The notes: generated by a model from the letters alone, not told the origin. Shown: positions 44,450 through 53,247, counted from the stretch's first letter. The stretch is 60,988 nucleotides of DNA from an uncultured Bacteroidales bacterium (GCA_947175635.1 CAMWNM010000009.1:1-60988), one strand, 5' to 3'. Program-made: numbers and translations.

Positions 44450-47400
44450 TTAGGCCGCTTTCCGTTTTTTTCGTATCAGCACTATCGAGGCAACCACCGC
44501 CACTACCGCCACCACACCAAACACCAAGAGGATAATGCGGGTACTGTCGATATTGCGGGCTTGGGTAACATCCTGGCGTTCTTTTTCCAGCACCACCGAT
44601 TTGCCGTTGTCGGCTATCGGTTCGGCCTGCAAGGCTTTGCGCACTTCGCTGCGGTACCGCTCGGACTGCCGCTCGTCCAGGTTCTTGGCCACAAAGTCTT
44701 TGAGCAACGCATTGCCGCAGGTAAAACCATTGCAGCAAGCCCCGTATTTCTCCACCAATTCGGCATGTACCTTCGCGATATCGGCCAACTGCGCTTCGGT
44801 TGCTTTCCAATAACCCTTACGCGCCGTTTCCATCATCACCGCCGTCATTTCCTGCAATGCGGCCGGACTTTCCTTTTCAAAAAACTTCCTTACCCCCAAC
44901 CCGTTCACATCTTTCACATACACCTCATATACCTGATCCCACATCCGGTTGTCGATCACCGAAGGCTTCATCACGTTCCAACCGTAAGTGTTGGCCACCA
45001 GTTCGGTAAAGCCGGCGGCCGCGCTCGCCCCTCCCTTCATCTGTTCCCTGATATAGTTGGGATTGAAGAATGTGGTGCGCGATTCCACGCCGATAGCCGA
45101 ACGCAAGTCCTGCACACGGGCGTTGTAACGGTTGCGCAAATCGTTGAAGTAGTTGTCGGGGTCTTTACCGGTAACGTTGCGCACGGTAAGTGTGAGACCG
45201 CCCATAAACTCATACACATGGTCGAGGCTCAGGGCACCCCATGTATTGCTCTGACGGGGTTGTACCACTACATCGGTGTTTTGCAGGGCCGCTTCAAACA
45301 AGCCTTCCTTAAAATCCCCCCAATCCTGCGAAGAACCGTACATAGCACCCATGTTGTGGAGATAGGTTTCAGAAATTTCCGATTCCTTTTCCCAGCGATC
45401 GCCGGCCTGCACCATACCGGTGATGCCGGTACCCGAACTTCCGTTGAGTCCCCCGAAAACACGGGTGGAAGAAAGCTCGCGGGCTTCCTTGGGGCTGTAT
45501 CCCTTTTCAAGCAATACTTTTTCGGCCAACACATTGCCTTGGGCAACAAAGTTCTCTCCTTTGTCAGACGCACCGGCAGCCATCAGAATGGCCCTTTGCA
45601 GCAATTCCAGACGGGATGCGGCCAAATCACGGAACTGCCCTGAGGTCTGCACCACCACATCCACTCTGGGGCGGTTCAATTCTTCCTGCGGGATAAGCTG
45701 TATGTCCAACACACGTCCGAAACGGTCGCGCACAGGTTCGATCCCCAACAGATACAGTATCTGCGCCAAGGTTGCCCCTTCGCTTTCGATAAAACTTCCC
45801 GACCATAAGGTAAAGCTCACCTTATTGGGCATCTTGCCGCCGTGCTTGGCGGCATAGTCGGCCAACAGTTCATCGGCCATCTTCTTGCCTTTTTCCCAAG
45901 CGGCCGCCGTAGGCGTGGTCTCGGCATTGATGGCATACAGGTTGCGGCCCGTAGGCAAAGCCGAAGGGTTGGCGATGAAATCTCCGCCAGAGGTGGGTGC
46001 CACATAGCCTCCCGACAGCGCATTGATCACCGATTGCAATTCGTATTCAGGGCTTTTTTTGAGCATCTGCCGGCATTCGTTCACTTTTTCCAACGAAGTT
46101 TTCAGCGTATGGACGGCTTTCCACACAGCTTCTTCCGCCGCATCCGGTTTACCCTGTTTCGGCATTCCCTGAGGATGGCCGCCCTGCGGTTTCATTCCGC
46201 TTTCCACCCTGCCGTCTTTCGGCATCCCCTGAGGATGGCCGCCCTGCGGTTTCATTCCGCTTTCCGGCCTGCCATCTTTCAACATTCCCTGAGGATGGCC
46301 CCCCTGCGGTTTCATCCCGCTTTCCGGCCTGCCGTCTTTCGGCATTCCCTGAGGATGGCCCCCCTGCGGTTTCATTCCGCTTTCCGGCCTGCCGTCTTTC
46401 GACATCCCCTGAGGCTGTCGGTTCTGTGCCGTCATCATGGCCATAGGCGGTATTCCTGCCATCTGCATCTGCCCCCAAGCACAAGCCTTTTCATATTCCT
46501 CCGGACTAATGCCCCAGTTCAGGATAAGGCTACGGATATCCGTAGCTGGATTATCGAGCAGTTTTTCAATGGCAGCCTCAGCCTTGGCATAATAGTTTCG
46601 GGCGAAGAACGTCTGATTCTTGAGCTGACTTCTCTCGATGCGGCCTTTGACTATATCCACCTCCGCCAGACTGAAAGCGAGCGGATCTTTGGAAATAAGC
46701 CGCACCGAACTCAAAATCTTGCTTTCCGTAAAGGGCTCACCCAGGGTATAAAGACCTGCGCCTATCTTTTCCTGCACCAACTCGGTGGCGAAGTTGTCTA
46801 TTTCCTGCAATTGGGCCAAGGTGTAGGGCTGTTGCAGATTGCTGTCCAGTTCCAAATCTCGGTGCAACCCCATCTTTACGGCCATCTTCTTAATCTGAAG
46901 ATTCTTTTCCGGCATAAAACTTTCATCTTCCGCCTTAGCCAGATAATCCCCGATCATCGACTGCATGGTAGCCACTTCCCTGCCCAGGCCGCTTTCCATA
47001 AAAGGAGGACTCAGATGACTGATCGTCGTGGCATACGAGCGGCGTTTGGCTATCATGGCCTCTCCCACATCGGCAATCGTGTAGATATAAAAATGCGGTA
47101 CATCGCCCACCAGGCGGTCGGTCCAGTCAGCCGAACTCAAAGCTACCTGCTTGCCCGGCACAAATTCAAGCGAACCGTGCGTGCCGAAATGCATCATCGC
47201 ATCCGCACCGAATCCGTTGCGCACCCAGAAATAGGAAGCGATATAGGGATAAGGCGGAACCTGATTGGCGCCATGCACGGCCTGGAAAGAATTTTCTCCC
47301 GTACTCTGCACCGGCTGCGGCAGAAGCACCACATTGCCGAATCTGACACAAGTAACGGCAATCTGTGTCTCCCCTTCTTCCGTACGGGTATAATAATCAC

Positions 47401-48826
47401 CCGGAACAGCACCGTACTTCGCTGTAAGTTCGGCATACGCGGCCGTCGGCAATTCGGCCTTAAGCCATGTGTCGAAATCGCGGCCCTTAACCCACTGCGG
47501 ATAAGCAGAGGCGATATAACGGGCCATGCTCCCTTCGGCATAACTGTTGAACACAGGGGCGCGTTCCATCAATATCTTTTCAAAAGCGTCCACCGATGCA
47601 GGCAGACCGCTCAAATCATAACCTTCCTTCTGCAAACGGCACAAAAGATTGTAGAGCGAGGGCACCACTTCCAGACCGGCCGCCGTCAAAGCCGCCGAAC
47701 CGGGTCCCTTGAAGTAATAAACTGCTATCTTCTTATCCCTGTTGGCTTTTGCTTTCAGGGCGATATAAGCCTCCACCGTATTACAGAAACCTTTGAGCCT
47801 TTCGGGCACGGTTTTAAACAGATATATGCCGTCTTTATCCTTGTATTGGGCAATCAGCGCATAGGGAAGGATACCTCCGTCGAGTTCGGGCATCACCAGA
47901 CTCTGGCTCAGAAAGCCCCCCGTCATCCCTTGTTTGTCGGCCATCCAGCTATCGTAGGTGGCATTCATGGTAAGCGGACAGAAAATCGGAATATTGCGTT
48001 CCTGTAACCAATACACGGCGCGTTCCCCCTGCCCCATGGCCAAACGTCCATGCGGCAGATAAATCACCGCATCCGGTTCTATTTCACGCAAAAAGTCCAG
48101 CCGTTTGGAGAAACTGGCAATCGGATACATCCTATATCCCCTGTTCTGAAACGCGATGATAAGGGAATCCAGATGTTCGGTATTGGTATTGAAAGGGCCG
48201 GCGATGCCGGTAAGCAAGGCTATTTTCCGCTGTCCGTCTTTATACAGCCCCTGTTCTTTGAGATAGGTTTCGTATTCGGCCACAGACGCAAAACTCAAGT
48301 CTTCTCCCACATGGAAAAGACAGTCTGAACTGATGGGTTTTACAGGATTCACCGCTCCTGTAAACAATCTTTTACCGCAAAGTTCCTTGCGGATATAGTT
48401 GAAAAGACTCCGGTAGTTCGCCGTTCCGCCGTTTTCCAGATAGGCTTCCAAGGTGGCGGTCCGGACACTGTCGAGATTGCAGATGTCGTTATCGGGACTG
48501 GTTACCGAATAACTGTAAACAGGTATCCCTTTTTCCGCCGCACGCTGTAAAATCGCCCTGTCTTCGGCCGTAATCCGCAACCCCATGCCGAACACCAGCA
48601 CCGCATCGTATTTCTTGATACGAGATATCTCCTCCACACTTAGCGGACGGGCCTTCACAAAAGAATTCTCGGTGGAACGCACCATCTTGGCCACCTGAAA
48701 GTCCTGAAAATTCACAAGGGCGATCCGGGTAGGAGATGCCAGAAATATCCACAATAGCCATAAAACCAGCAATACGCCTACTATTCCGGCGGTAATGCCC
48801 AACATTCTTTTGGTTTTCATCTTCAT
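44450..48826 (-). CDS. hmuS: HmuS, CobN-like membrane-anchored chelatase/dechelatase subunit
   Basis: 1458-aa CobN/magnesium chelatase H family protein. A helix near the N-terminus (MLGITAGIVGVLLVLWLLWIF) and one at the C-terminus (IILLVFGVVAVVAVVASIVLI, followed by KKRK) anchor both ends, placing the body in the periplasm. Family segments include FGADAMMHFGTHGSLEFVPGK, RRSYATTISHLSPPF and FGGLNGSSGTGITG. A related Bacteroides HmuS has, to my knowledge, been reported to remove iron from haem without oxygen. No CobS/CobT-type ATPase genes accompany it. A low-complexity tandem repeat (about residues 805-892, see separate entry) is inserted between conserved parts. It starts 77 bases after hmuR and is 1 base from hmuT. 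Confidence 0.88.
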   Translation of the reverse strand: MKMKTKRMLGITAGIVGVLLVLWLLWIFLASPTRIALVNFQDFQVAKMVRSTENSFVKARPLSVEEISRIKKYDAVLVFGMGLRITAEDRAILQRAAEKGIPVYSYSVTSPDNDICNLDSVRTATLEAYLENGGTANYRSLFNYIRKELCGKRLFTGAVNPVKPISSDCLFHVGEDLSFASVAEYETYLKEQGLYKDGQRKIALLTGIAGPFNTNTEHLDSLIIAFQNRGYRMYPIASFSKRLDFLREIEPDAVIYLPHGRLAMGQGERAVYWLQERNIPIFCPLTMNATYDSWMADKQGMTGGFLSQSLVMPELDGGILPYALIAQYKDKDGIYLFKTVPERLKGFCNTVEAYIALKAKANRDKKIAVYYFKGPGSAALTAAGLEVVPSLYNLLCRLQKEGYDLSGLPASVDAFEKILMERAPVFNSYAEGSMARYIASAYPQWVKGRDFDTWLKAELPTAAYAELTAKYGAVPGDYYTRTEEGETQIAVTCVRFGNVVLLPQPVQSTGENSFQAVHGANQVPPYPYIASYFWVRNGFGADAMMHFGTHGSLEFVPGKQVALSSADWTDRLVGDVPHFYIYTIADVGEAMIAKRRSYATTISHLSPPFMESGLGREVATMQSMIGDYLAKAEDESFMPEKNLQIKKMAVKMGLHRDLELDSNLQQPYTLAQLQEIDNFATELVQEKIGAGLYTLGEPFTESKILSSVRLISKDPLAFSLAEVDIVKGRIERSQLKNQTFFARNYYAKAEAAIEKLLDNPATDIRSLILNWGISPEEYEKACAWGQMQMAGIPPMAMMTAQNRQPQGMSKDGRPESGMKPQGGHPQGMPKDGRPESGMKPQGGHPQGMLKDGRPESGMKPQGGHPQGMPKDGRVESGMKPQGGHPQGMPKQGKPDAAEEAVWKAVHTLKTSLEKVNECRQMLKKSPEYELQSVINALSGGYVAPTSGGDFIANPSALPTGRNLYAINAETTPTAAAWEKGKKMADELLADYAAKHGGKMPNKVSFTLWSGSFIESEGATLAQILYLLGIEPVRDRFGRVLDIQLIPQEELNRPRVDVVVQTSGQFRDLAASRLELLQRAILMAAGASDKGENFVAQGNVLAEKVLLEKGYSPKEARELSSTRVFGGLNGSSGTGITGMVQAGDRWEKESEISETYLHNMGAMYGSSQDWGDFKEGLFEAALQNTDVVVQPRQSNTWGALSLDHVYEFMGGLTLTVRNVTGKDPDNYFNDLRNRYNARVQDLRSAIGVESRTTFFNPNYIREQMKGGASAAAGFTELVANTYGWNVMKPSVIDNRMWDQVYEVYVKDVNGLGVRKFFEKESPAALQEMTAVMMETARKGYWKATEAQLADIAKVHAELVEKYGACCNGFTCGNALLKDFVAKNLDERQSERYRSEVRKALQAEPIADNGKSVVLEKERQDVTQARNIDSTRIILLVFGVVAVVAVVASIVLIRKKRKAA
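46151..46414. repeat. 60-bp coding tandem repeat inside hmuS
   Basis: About 4.4 head-to-tail copies of a 60-bp unit, in frame, with a few differences between copies. Each unit encodes 20 residues of the form PQGMxKDGRxESGMKPQGGH, giving a Pro/Gly/Met/Lys-rich linker of roughly 88 residues. The near identity of the copies at DNA level suggests recent expansion by slippage or recombination. Confidence 0.95.
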
Positions 48827-48903
48827 CTTTAAACTTTTCTGTTTCCCGCAAAAACCTGCCTCTCCTTAAAGTCAAAGCAGGAAAGGTTCATTCTCTTTAT
48901 CGG

Positions 48904-51084
48904 TTATTTTCGTTGCTTTCTGGCAAACCCCACGATGTCGTCTATATCCACCGACAGCGACACATAAAAAGTTATCCCCGGCGAGGTGGAGGAAACCAAA
49001 TCGTAATTAGACGGCTTATAATTAAAAAGGTTGTCTAATCCCACATTGAGGGAGACAGCATCCATAAACCTTTGGTTCAAGTTGAGTCTCCACATCGTGT
49101 AAGCCGGATAATGCACTTTTTCGTATATGGGATTTCCTTCTTCATCTTTGTCTCCGGAATCCGCCACCGTATGCAACGCCGACAAAACGCGTCCGCTCAG
49201 GGAAACGCCCAGACTATACCAGTCTTTTTCGAAGTGGTAGTCGAAACGAGCCACCCCCGTGTGCGGACGGGCGTAACTCACATTCACCCCTCCCTCTTTC
49301 TGTTGGTCAAACACATAGGCATAACTCAACTTGATGCCGAAACCATAGGGCAACTTTATCATAAAGTTCACATCCGCGCCCGCTGTGTAAGAACGGTTCA
49401 CATTGCGGTAAAAGGCCGTATCCTGATTCAGGTTATATACCGTGGTTATCTTGTCGCGGGTATAGCAGTAGTAACCGCTGGCCGTCAGGGAGGCGTTCTT
49501 TCGTGCGTACTCCACGCTGAACATCACGTTCTGGCTCTTTTCGGGATTCAGGTCGGGATTGCCGTAGATGATGAACCACCCCATGCCGCCCATATCGTAG
49601 TTAGAGTACATTTCCTTGAGCGATGGCGCACGAAAACCGCCCGCATACGAAAGCCTGAACGAAACCGGATTGATTTTATACATCAACGATACCTTGGGCG
49701 AAAGATGGGGCAGCTTGAACTGGCTGTTGTAGTCCATTCTGAGACCATATACCAGAAACCAGCGCTTCTTGAAGCTGATATCGTGCTGGGCGTAGGCAAC
49801 CGCCGTATGCGCCATATAATTGCGGTATTCTCCATTTGCCGAAGTATCGAACTGGTTCGACATCAGGGTCTCGTTGAAATACTCAACGCCGGCGGTAAGA
49901 ATGTTTTCGGGCGTGAAATTGTAGTCGAACTGCACATTCGCCTTGTTCTGCATATTGCTGTATTCCTTGTCGGAACGCCCTGCCCGGGGGTAATACTTGT
50001 ATTTGTCGTAAAGGTCGAACGAATAGTCGGCGCGCAGATGCGCCTTGTCATCGATATCGTATGTAAGCACCGCACCGGCCGTACCGTCTATATAGCGATC
50101 GATACGCGTTTGGGAATAATCGCGTTCCCGATGATAGAATCCGCCCCGCACCTTGAGCGAGAGATTGGGAAGAAAATCGTAGCGGAAACTCTGATTGGCG
50201 TTGAGGGTCCGCCCGCCGTAGATGATGGAAGGCGTTGAAGCTGAATCCTTGCCGTAAAGCGTATAAGTATCGACCGTCTTATAAGAAAGGTTGGTCATAC
50301 TGTTGAAATTCTTCCGATCGAATCCCAACGTAGCCCCGTATTTCTGTTCGTTATTCGAACCGTACCGCCCGTTCACATTAAGGGACCAAGGACGGTCGGC
50401 TTCCTTGGTGATGATGTTGACCACGCCACCGATCGCATTGGAACCATAGAGCGCGGATCCCGCCCCACGCACGATTTCCACCCGTTCGATATTGTCCATA
50501 TTGAGACGTTCGTAGTCTATATTGTTCAGGCTCTCGCCCGCCATACGTTCCCCGTCGATAAGGAAAAGCACGTCGCTGCCGCCCATGCCCTGCATGTTCA
50601 TCACCACCTGCCCGTCCATCTGCCGGCCGAATTCCACACCCGGGATCTCGGTCTGCAACACATCGGCGAGAGAGAGAGAACCTGTTTTTTCTATTTCTTT
50701 CGAAGAAATAACCGTTGTAACCACCGGAACATCCTTAAGCATCTTCGGCGTGCGGGTACCGGTTATCACCACCGCATCCAGCTGCGAATGAGCGGGATGA
50801 AGGGTAAAATCCACAGTCGTATCGCGGTTTATCCGCAATACGGCACTGAGCGTCTCATAGCCCGTATAACGGACGGAAATCCGATAAACGCCCCGGGTTG
50901 AAAACTGATAGCGGTAACCGCCGTCAACGGCAGATACCGTACCTTTTCCCTCGCCCTGTACCTGAATGGTGGCCATCGGCAACGGAGAGCCGTCCGCATC
51001 GAGAATGCGTCCGCTCAGACGCTGCGCCTTTCCGTAAGAAAGGGCAAGGGGCAAAATCAAGAAAAGGAAGAGAATCCTACGCAT
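48904..51084 (-). CDS. hmuR: HmuR, TonB-dependent haem/haemoglobin receptor
   Basis: 726-aa outer-membrane receptor. From the ATG at 51084 it has a signal peptide (MRRILFLFLILPLALSYGKAQ), then a carboxypeptidase-like N-terminal extension (LSGRILDADGSPLPMATIQVQGEG), a plug domain (DAVVITGTRTPKMLKDVPVVT, the region of the TonB interaction), and a 22-stranded barrel ending in FARKQRK. The barrel contains the FRAP and NPDL boxes of haem receptors (GGFRAPSLKEMY, YGNPDLNPEKS). Upstream in-frame ATGs reach across a hairpin and are rejected. It receives haem from HmuY; gene order with hmuY and hmuS is conserved. A stem-loop separates it from hmuY. Confidence 0.92.
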   Translation of the reverse strand: MRRILFLFLILPLALSYGKAQRLSGRILDADGSPLPMATIQVQGEGKGTVSAVDGGYRYQFSTRGVYRISVRYTGYETLSAVLRINRDTTVDFTLHPAHSQLDAVVITGTRTPKMLKDVPVVTTVISSKEIEKTGSLSLADVLQTEIPGVEFGRQMDGQVVMNMQGMGGSDVLFLIDGERMAGESLNNIDYERLNMDNIERVEIVRGAGSALYGSNAIGGVVNIITKEADRPWSLNVNGRYGSNNEQKYGATLGFDRKNFNSMTNLSYKTVDTYTLYGKDSASTPSIIYGGRTLNANQSFRYDFLPNLSLKVRGGFYHRERDYSQTRIDRYIDGTAGAVLTYDIDDKAHLRADYSFDLYDKYKYYPRAGRSDKEYSNMQNKANVQFDYNFTPENILTAGVEYFNETLMSNQFDTSANGEYRNYMAHTAVAYAQHDISFKKRWFLVYGLRMDYNSQFKLPHLSPKVSLMYKINPVSFRLSYAGGFRAPSLKEMYSNYDMGGMGWFIIYGNPDLNPEKSQNVMFSVEYARKNASLTASGYYCYTRDKITTVYNLNQDTAFYRNVNRSYTAGADVNFMIKLPYGFGIKLSYAYVFDQQKEGGVNVSYARPHTGVARFDYHFEKDWYSLGVSLSGRVLSALHTVADSGDKDEEGNPIYEKVHYPAYTMWRLNLNQRFMDAVSLNVGLDNLFNYKPSNYDLVSSTSPGITFYVSLSVDIDDIVGFARKQRK

Positions 51085-51104
51085 CACGATTGTCGTGTCA
51101 AAAT

Positions 51105-51134
51105 GCAGGAGATACGCCAAGGCGTATCTCCTGC
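51105..51134 (-). terminator. Intercistronic hairpin between hmuY and hmuR
   Basis: A perfect 14-bp inverted repeat, GCAGGAGATACGCC and its complement, with only 2 nt between the arms. On the minus strand it is followed by ATTTTG, a weak T stretch. It lies 29 nt past the hmuY stop and 20 nt ahead of the hmuR ATG. It could be a leaky terminator or a 3' stabiliser that sets hmuY mRNA above the rest of the operon. Confidence 0.7.
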
Positions 51135-51163
51135 CGTGTACAGAACCAAATTGAGGAATCCGC

Positions 51164-51745
51164 TTATTCAAAAGCGGGATATACATAGCTGAACGTAGCG
51201 TAACCTGTTTTGTCTTCCGCGTTCTTGTACGAAGAGAACTGTATCTTGGCGTACTTACCTTCCTTGGTCCTCACCACATATACGTTCTCGTTTACCGTAT
51301 AAACGGGAGGCATTCCCGAATGGCTTACCCACGCGTTGAGCACCATGTTGAGTTCCGAGGCCTGATACCCGATAATGCCCTGCATCATCTGGCTCATATC
51401 CACAATTATCGAATCCGTCACATCAGGGGTGAACGTACCGGAAGGCAACGTGGCAAGGGCGTTCAAGGAGGTGGCGTCCGATTGAAGGGCCGCTCCCTTG
51501 TTGGTCTTTACGTTTTCACGGTGCAGGGCGATGTCCCATACTTCGGGTTCTTTTTCATCCACGCCCAGCTCGACAGGAGTTCCCGTCTCAAAGGAAAGAT
51601 ACACCCACTTGTCGTAAGCACTCACATTCAAATCGGTTAAAGTGCGGGCAGACGGATCTTCCTTCTGTTTGTTATCCTGATTGCAGGAGGTTAAAAATGC
51701 AAGGGAGAGGATCCCCGCCGCCAAAAAGTAAAATTTCGTTTTCAT
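51164..51745 (-). CDS. hmuY: HmuY-type haem-binding lipoprotein (haemophore)
   Basis: 193 aa with lipobox LTSC (Cys21), so an outer-membrane lipoprotein. The HmuY family fold is indicated by YDKWVYLSFETG near the start of the mature part, VWDIALHRENVKTN, WVSHSGMPPVYTVNENVYVVRTKEGKYAKIQF and the final YATFSYVYPAFE. It takes haem from host haemoproteins and passes it to HmuR. Candidate ligands in the pocket region are methionines in MSQMM, plus His and Met in SHSGMPP; P. gingivalis HmuY uses two histidines, while some relatives use methionines. The ATG at 51745 gives the correct signal peptide. First gene of the hmu operon. Confidence 0.92.
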   Translation of the reverse strand: MKTKFYFLAAGILSLAFLTSCNQDNKQKEDPSARTLTDLNVSAYDKWVYLSFETGTPVELGVDEKEPEVWDIALHRENVKTNKGAALQSDATSLNALATLPSGTFTPDVTDSIIVDMSQMMQGIIGYQASELNMVLNAWVSHSGMPPVYTVNENVYVVRTKEGKYAKIQFSSYKNAEDKTGYATFSYVYPAFE

Positions 51746-51777
51746 TCGTGTATGGATTTTAGGGTTAAAAACGGATG

Positions 51778-51808
51778 CAAAATTGGGAATTCCCCCACAC
51801 GCACACAA
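51778..51808 (-). promoter_or_regulatory. Candidate promoter of the hmu operon
   Basis: On the minus strand TTGT (51805-51808), a 19-nt spacer and CAATTTTG (51778-51785), 7 of 8 matches to the -7 box, with a leader of about 25 nt to hmuY. A second, exact -7 box (TACTTTTG, 51845-51852) lies further upstream without a clear -33 partner. I cannot recognise a Fur-type operator with confidence. Confidence 0.4.
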
Positions 51809-51868
51809 TACACGATTGTAGGTATTTTTCAAGAATGGAGTACTCAAAAGTAGGTATGCCGTAAAAAC

Positions 51869-52927
51869 CTAAATGAGGGGCGCCACATAACGGGCAAGCC
51901 CATATCCTCCCGCCAACAGCCATATATAAAGCAAAAAGGCCAACAGGAAAGGACGGGGCCCCGCCTTCTTGAACTTATCGAAACTGGTTTCGGTTCCCAA
52001 AGCGGTCATGGCCATGGTAAGCAAAAACGTATCGAAGGTATCGATATAAGAGATACAGACGGCAGGCAAGATATTGAATGAATTGAAACCTATCACGGCC
52101 AAAAAGCCGAAAGCGAACCAAGGAATAGCAATTTTTCTGCCTTTTTTACAAGCAACCGTGTCCAAAGAAACGTTTCCTTGCATTTTCTTACCGCCCCGGG
52201 GCAACACCGCCAATATCAACAAAACAGGTACCAACATAATCACTCTTATCATCTTCACGATTATCGCCGTATCCTGCACCGCCTCTCCCATGGCATTGCC
52301 CGCTCCCACCACATGGGCCACCTCATGCAACGTGGCTCCCGCATACACGCCCATATCGTGGGTATCAAGCCCTAAGCAGCCGTTGCGGTACAGCACCGGA
52401 TAAAGGAACATTGAAACCGTACCGAAAATCACCACCGTAGAAACCGCCACCGCCGTTTTATACGGAGCCGGCTTCAAGGTGGCATCCGCCCCCAGAACAG
52501 CCGCCGCCCCGCAGATGGAACTCCCTACCGAGGTAAGCAAAGCCGTTTCCCCGTCCATTTTCAGCAGACGCCCCAACCATACACCCAGCAAAATGGTTAC
52601 CGTCACCACAACCGCATCCGCCACAATCGCCCCCGCCCCCACTTCCACTATATTACCTACGGTAAGCCTGAATCCGTACAGGATTATCCCCAAACGCAAC
52701 ATTTGCTTGGCACAGAACTGAATGCCGGGCACCCAGGCCGCCGGCAACCTGAGACGCAAGGTATTGGCATACACCATCCCTATCAGGATACCGACAATCA
52801 ACGGACTGAAGGACATTTTTTTTACAAACGGCAGTTCGGCTATAAAAAACGCCGCGCACGAAAACAAGGCGATTAAAAAAACACCATAGAGGATCTTAAC
52901 CTGCTCTTTTCTATTCTTTTTTTTCAT
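51869..52927 (-). CDS. YeiH/UPF0324-family membrane transporter (putative sulfate exporter)
   Basis: 352-aa protein with about ten transmembrane helices. The family pattern GILIGMVYANTLRL ... VGSSICGAAAVLGADATLKP ... YAGATLHEVAHVVGAGNAMG is clear; the SICGAAA and HEVAHVV segments are typical of the YeiH proteins. These are annotated as putative sulfate exporters, with weak experimental support. The ATG at 52927 follows a -7 box (TATTTTTG, 52970-52977, minus). It is a single gene between the hmu operon and tRNA-Arg. Confidence 0.88.
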   Translation of the reverse strand: MKKKNRKEQVKILYGVFLIALFSCAAFFIAELPFVKKMSFSPLIVGILIGMVYANTLRLRLPAAWVPGIQFCAKQMLRLGIILYGFRLTVGNIVEVGAGAIVADAVVVTVTILLGVWLGRLLKMDGETALLTSVGSSICGAAAVLGADATLKPAPYKTAVAVSTVVIFGTVSMFLYPVLYRNGCLGLDTHDMGVYAGATLHEVAHVVGAGNAMGEAVQDTAIIVKMIRVIMLVPVLLILAVLPRGGKKMQGNVSLDTVACKKGRKIAIPWFAFGFLAVIGFNSFNILPAVCISYIDTFDTFLLTMAMTALGTETSFDKFKKAGPRPFLLAFLLYIWLLAGGYGLARYVAPLI

Positions 52928-52969
52928 AACAAACACCGCATCAAGGTGATATAAACCTACAAACGGGTG

Positions 52970-52977
52970 CAAAAATA
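52970..52977 (-). promoter_or_regulatory. -7 promoter box of the YeiH-type gene
   Basis: The minus strand reads TATTTTTG, an exact TAnnTTTG match, about 42 nt upstream of the ATG at 52927. No clear -33 box. Confidence 0.4.
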
Positions 52978-53071
52978 GCAAAAAACGAACTACGGAACCC
53001 TATAAAGGCAATCTTGTAACGGCAGGCCTGATGAAAGGAAAAAACTGAGAGCGTAAAAAAGACCTATGGGT

Positions 53072-53101
53072 AAAAAAAACCAGGCCGCTCTCGCGGCCTG
53101 G
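53072..53101 (-). terminator. Terminator of tRNA-Arg
   Basis: A 9-bp perfect stem CCAGGCCGC/GCGGCCTGG with a 4-nt loop, followed on the minus strand by eight T (53072-53079). It lies 27 nt beyond the 3' end of the tRNA. Confidence 0.9.
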
Positions 53102-53128
53102 CAACCAAAAACTAAAACTATGAAAATG

Positions 53129-53202
53129 TGACACCGGTGGGATTCAAACCCGCAACCTTCTGATCCGTAGTCAGATGCTCTATTCAGTTGAGCTACGGTG
53201 CC
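53129..53202 (-). tRNA. tRNA-Arg (anticodon ACG)
   Basis: 74-nt cloverleaf on the minus strand. The acceptor stem is GGCACCG/CGGTGTC (one G-T pair), D arm GCTC...GAGC, anticodon stem TCTGA/TCAGA with loop CTACGGA giving anticodon ACG, a T loop TTTGAAT, and discriminator A. CCA is not encoded. The T stem GCGGG/CCCAC has one C-A mismatch at its second pair. It is flanked by its own promoter and terminator. Confidence 0.95.
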
Positions 53203-53216
53203 TTCAATAGCAGGGG

Positions 53217-53247
53217 CAAAGATACACATTTTTTTTATACTTCCAAC
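53217..53247 (-). promoter_or_regulatory. Promoter of tRNA-Arg
   Basis: On the minus strand GTTG (53244-53247), a 19-nt spacer and TATCTTTG (53217-53224), an exact -7 box ending 14 nt before the tRNA. Confidence 0.6.

Noticed and set aside
46151-46414. CRISPR array
   Set aside because: The 60-bp units are contiguous, have no spacers, and are in frame within hmuS; they are a coding tandem repeat.
45842-48007. 721-codon open frame antisense to hmuS
   Set aside because: Shadow of the CobN-like gene; part of it simply translates the 60-bp repeat in the opposite direction.
48855-48881. Possible hairpin between hmuR and hmuS
   Set aside because: Only a 5-bp CCTGC/GCAGG stem with a long loop and no T-run; too weak to call.
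51085-51186. N-terminal extension of hmuR from an upstream ATG
   Set aside because: It would read through the hairpin and into hmuY; the signal peptide starts at 51084.
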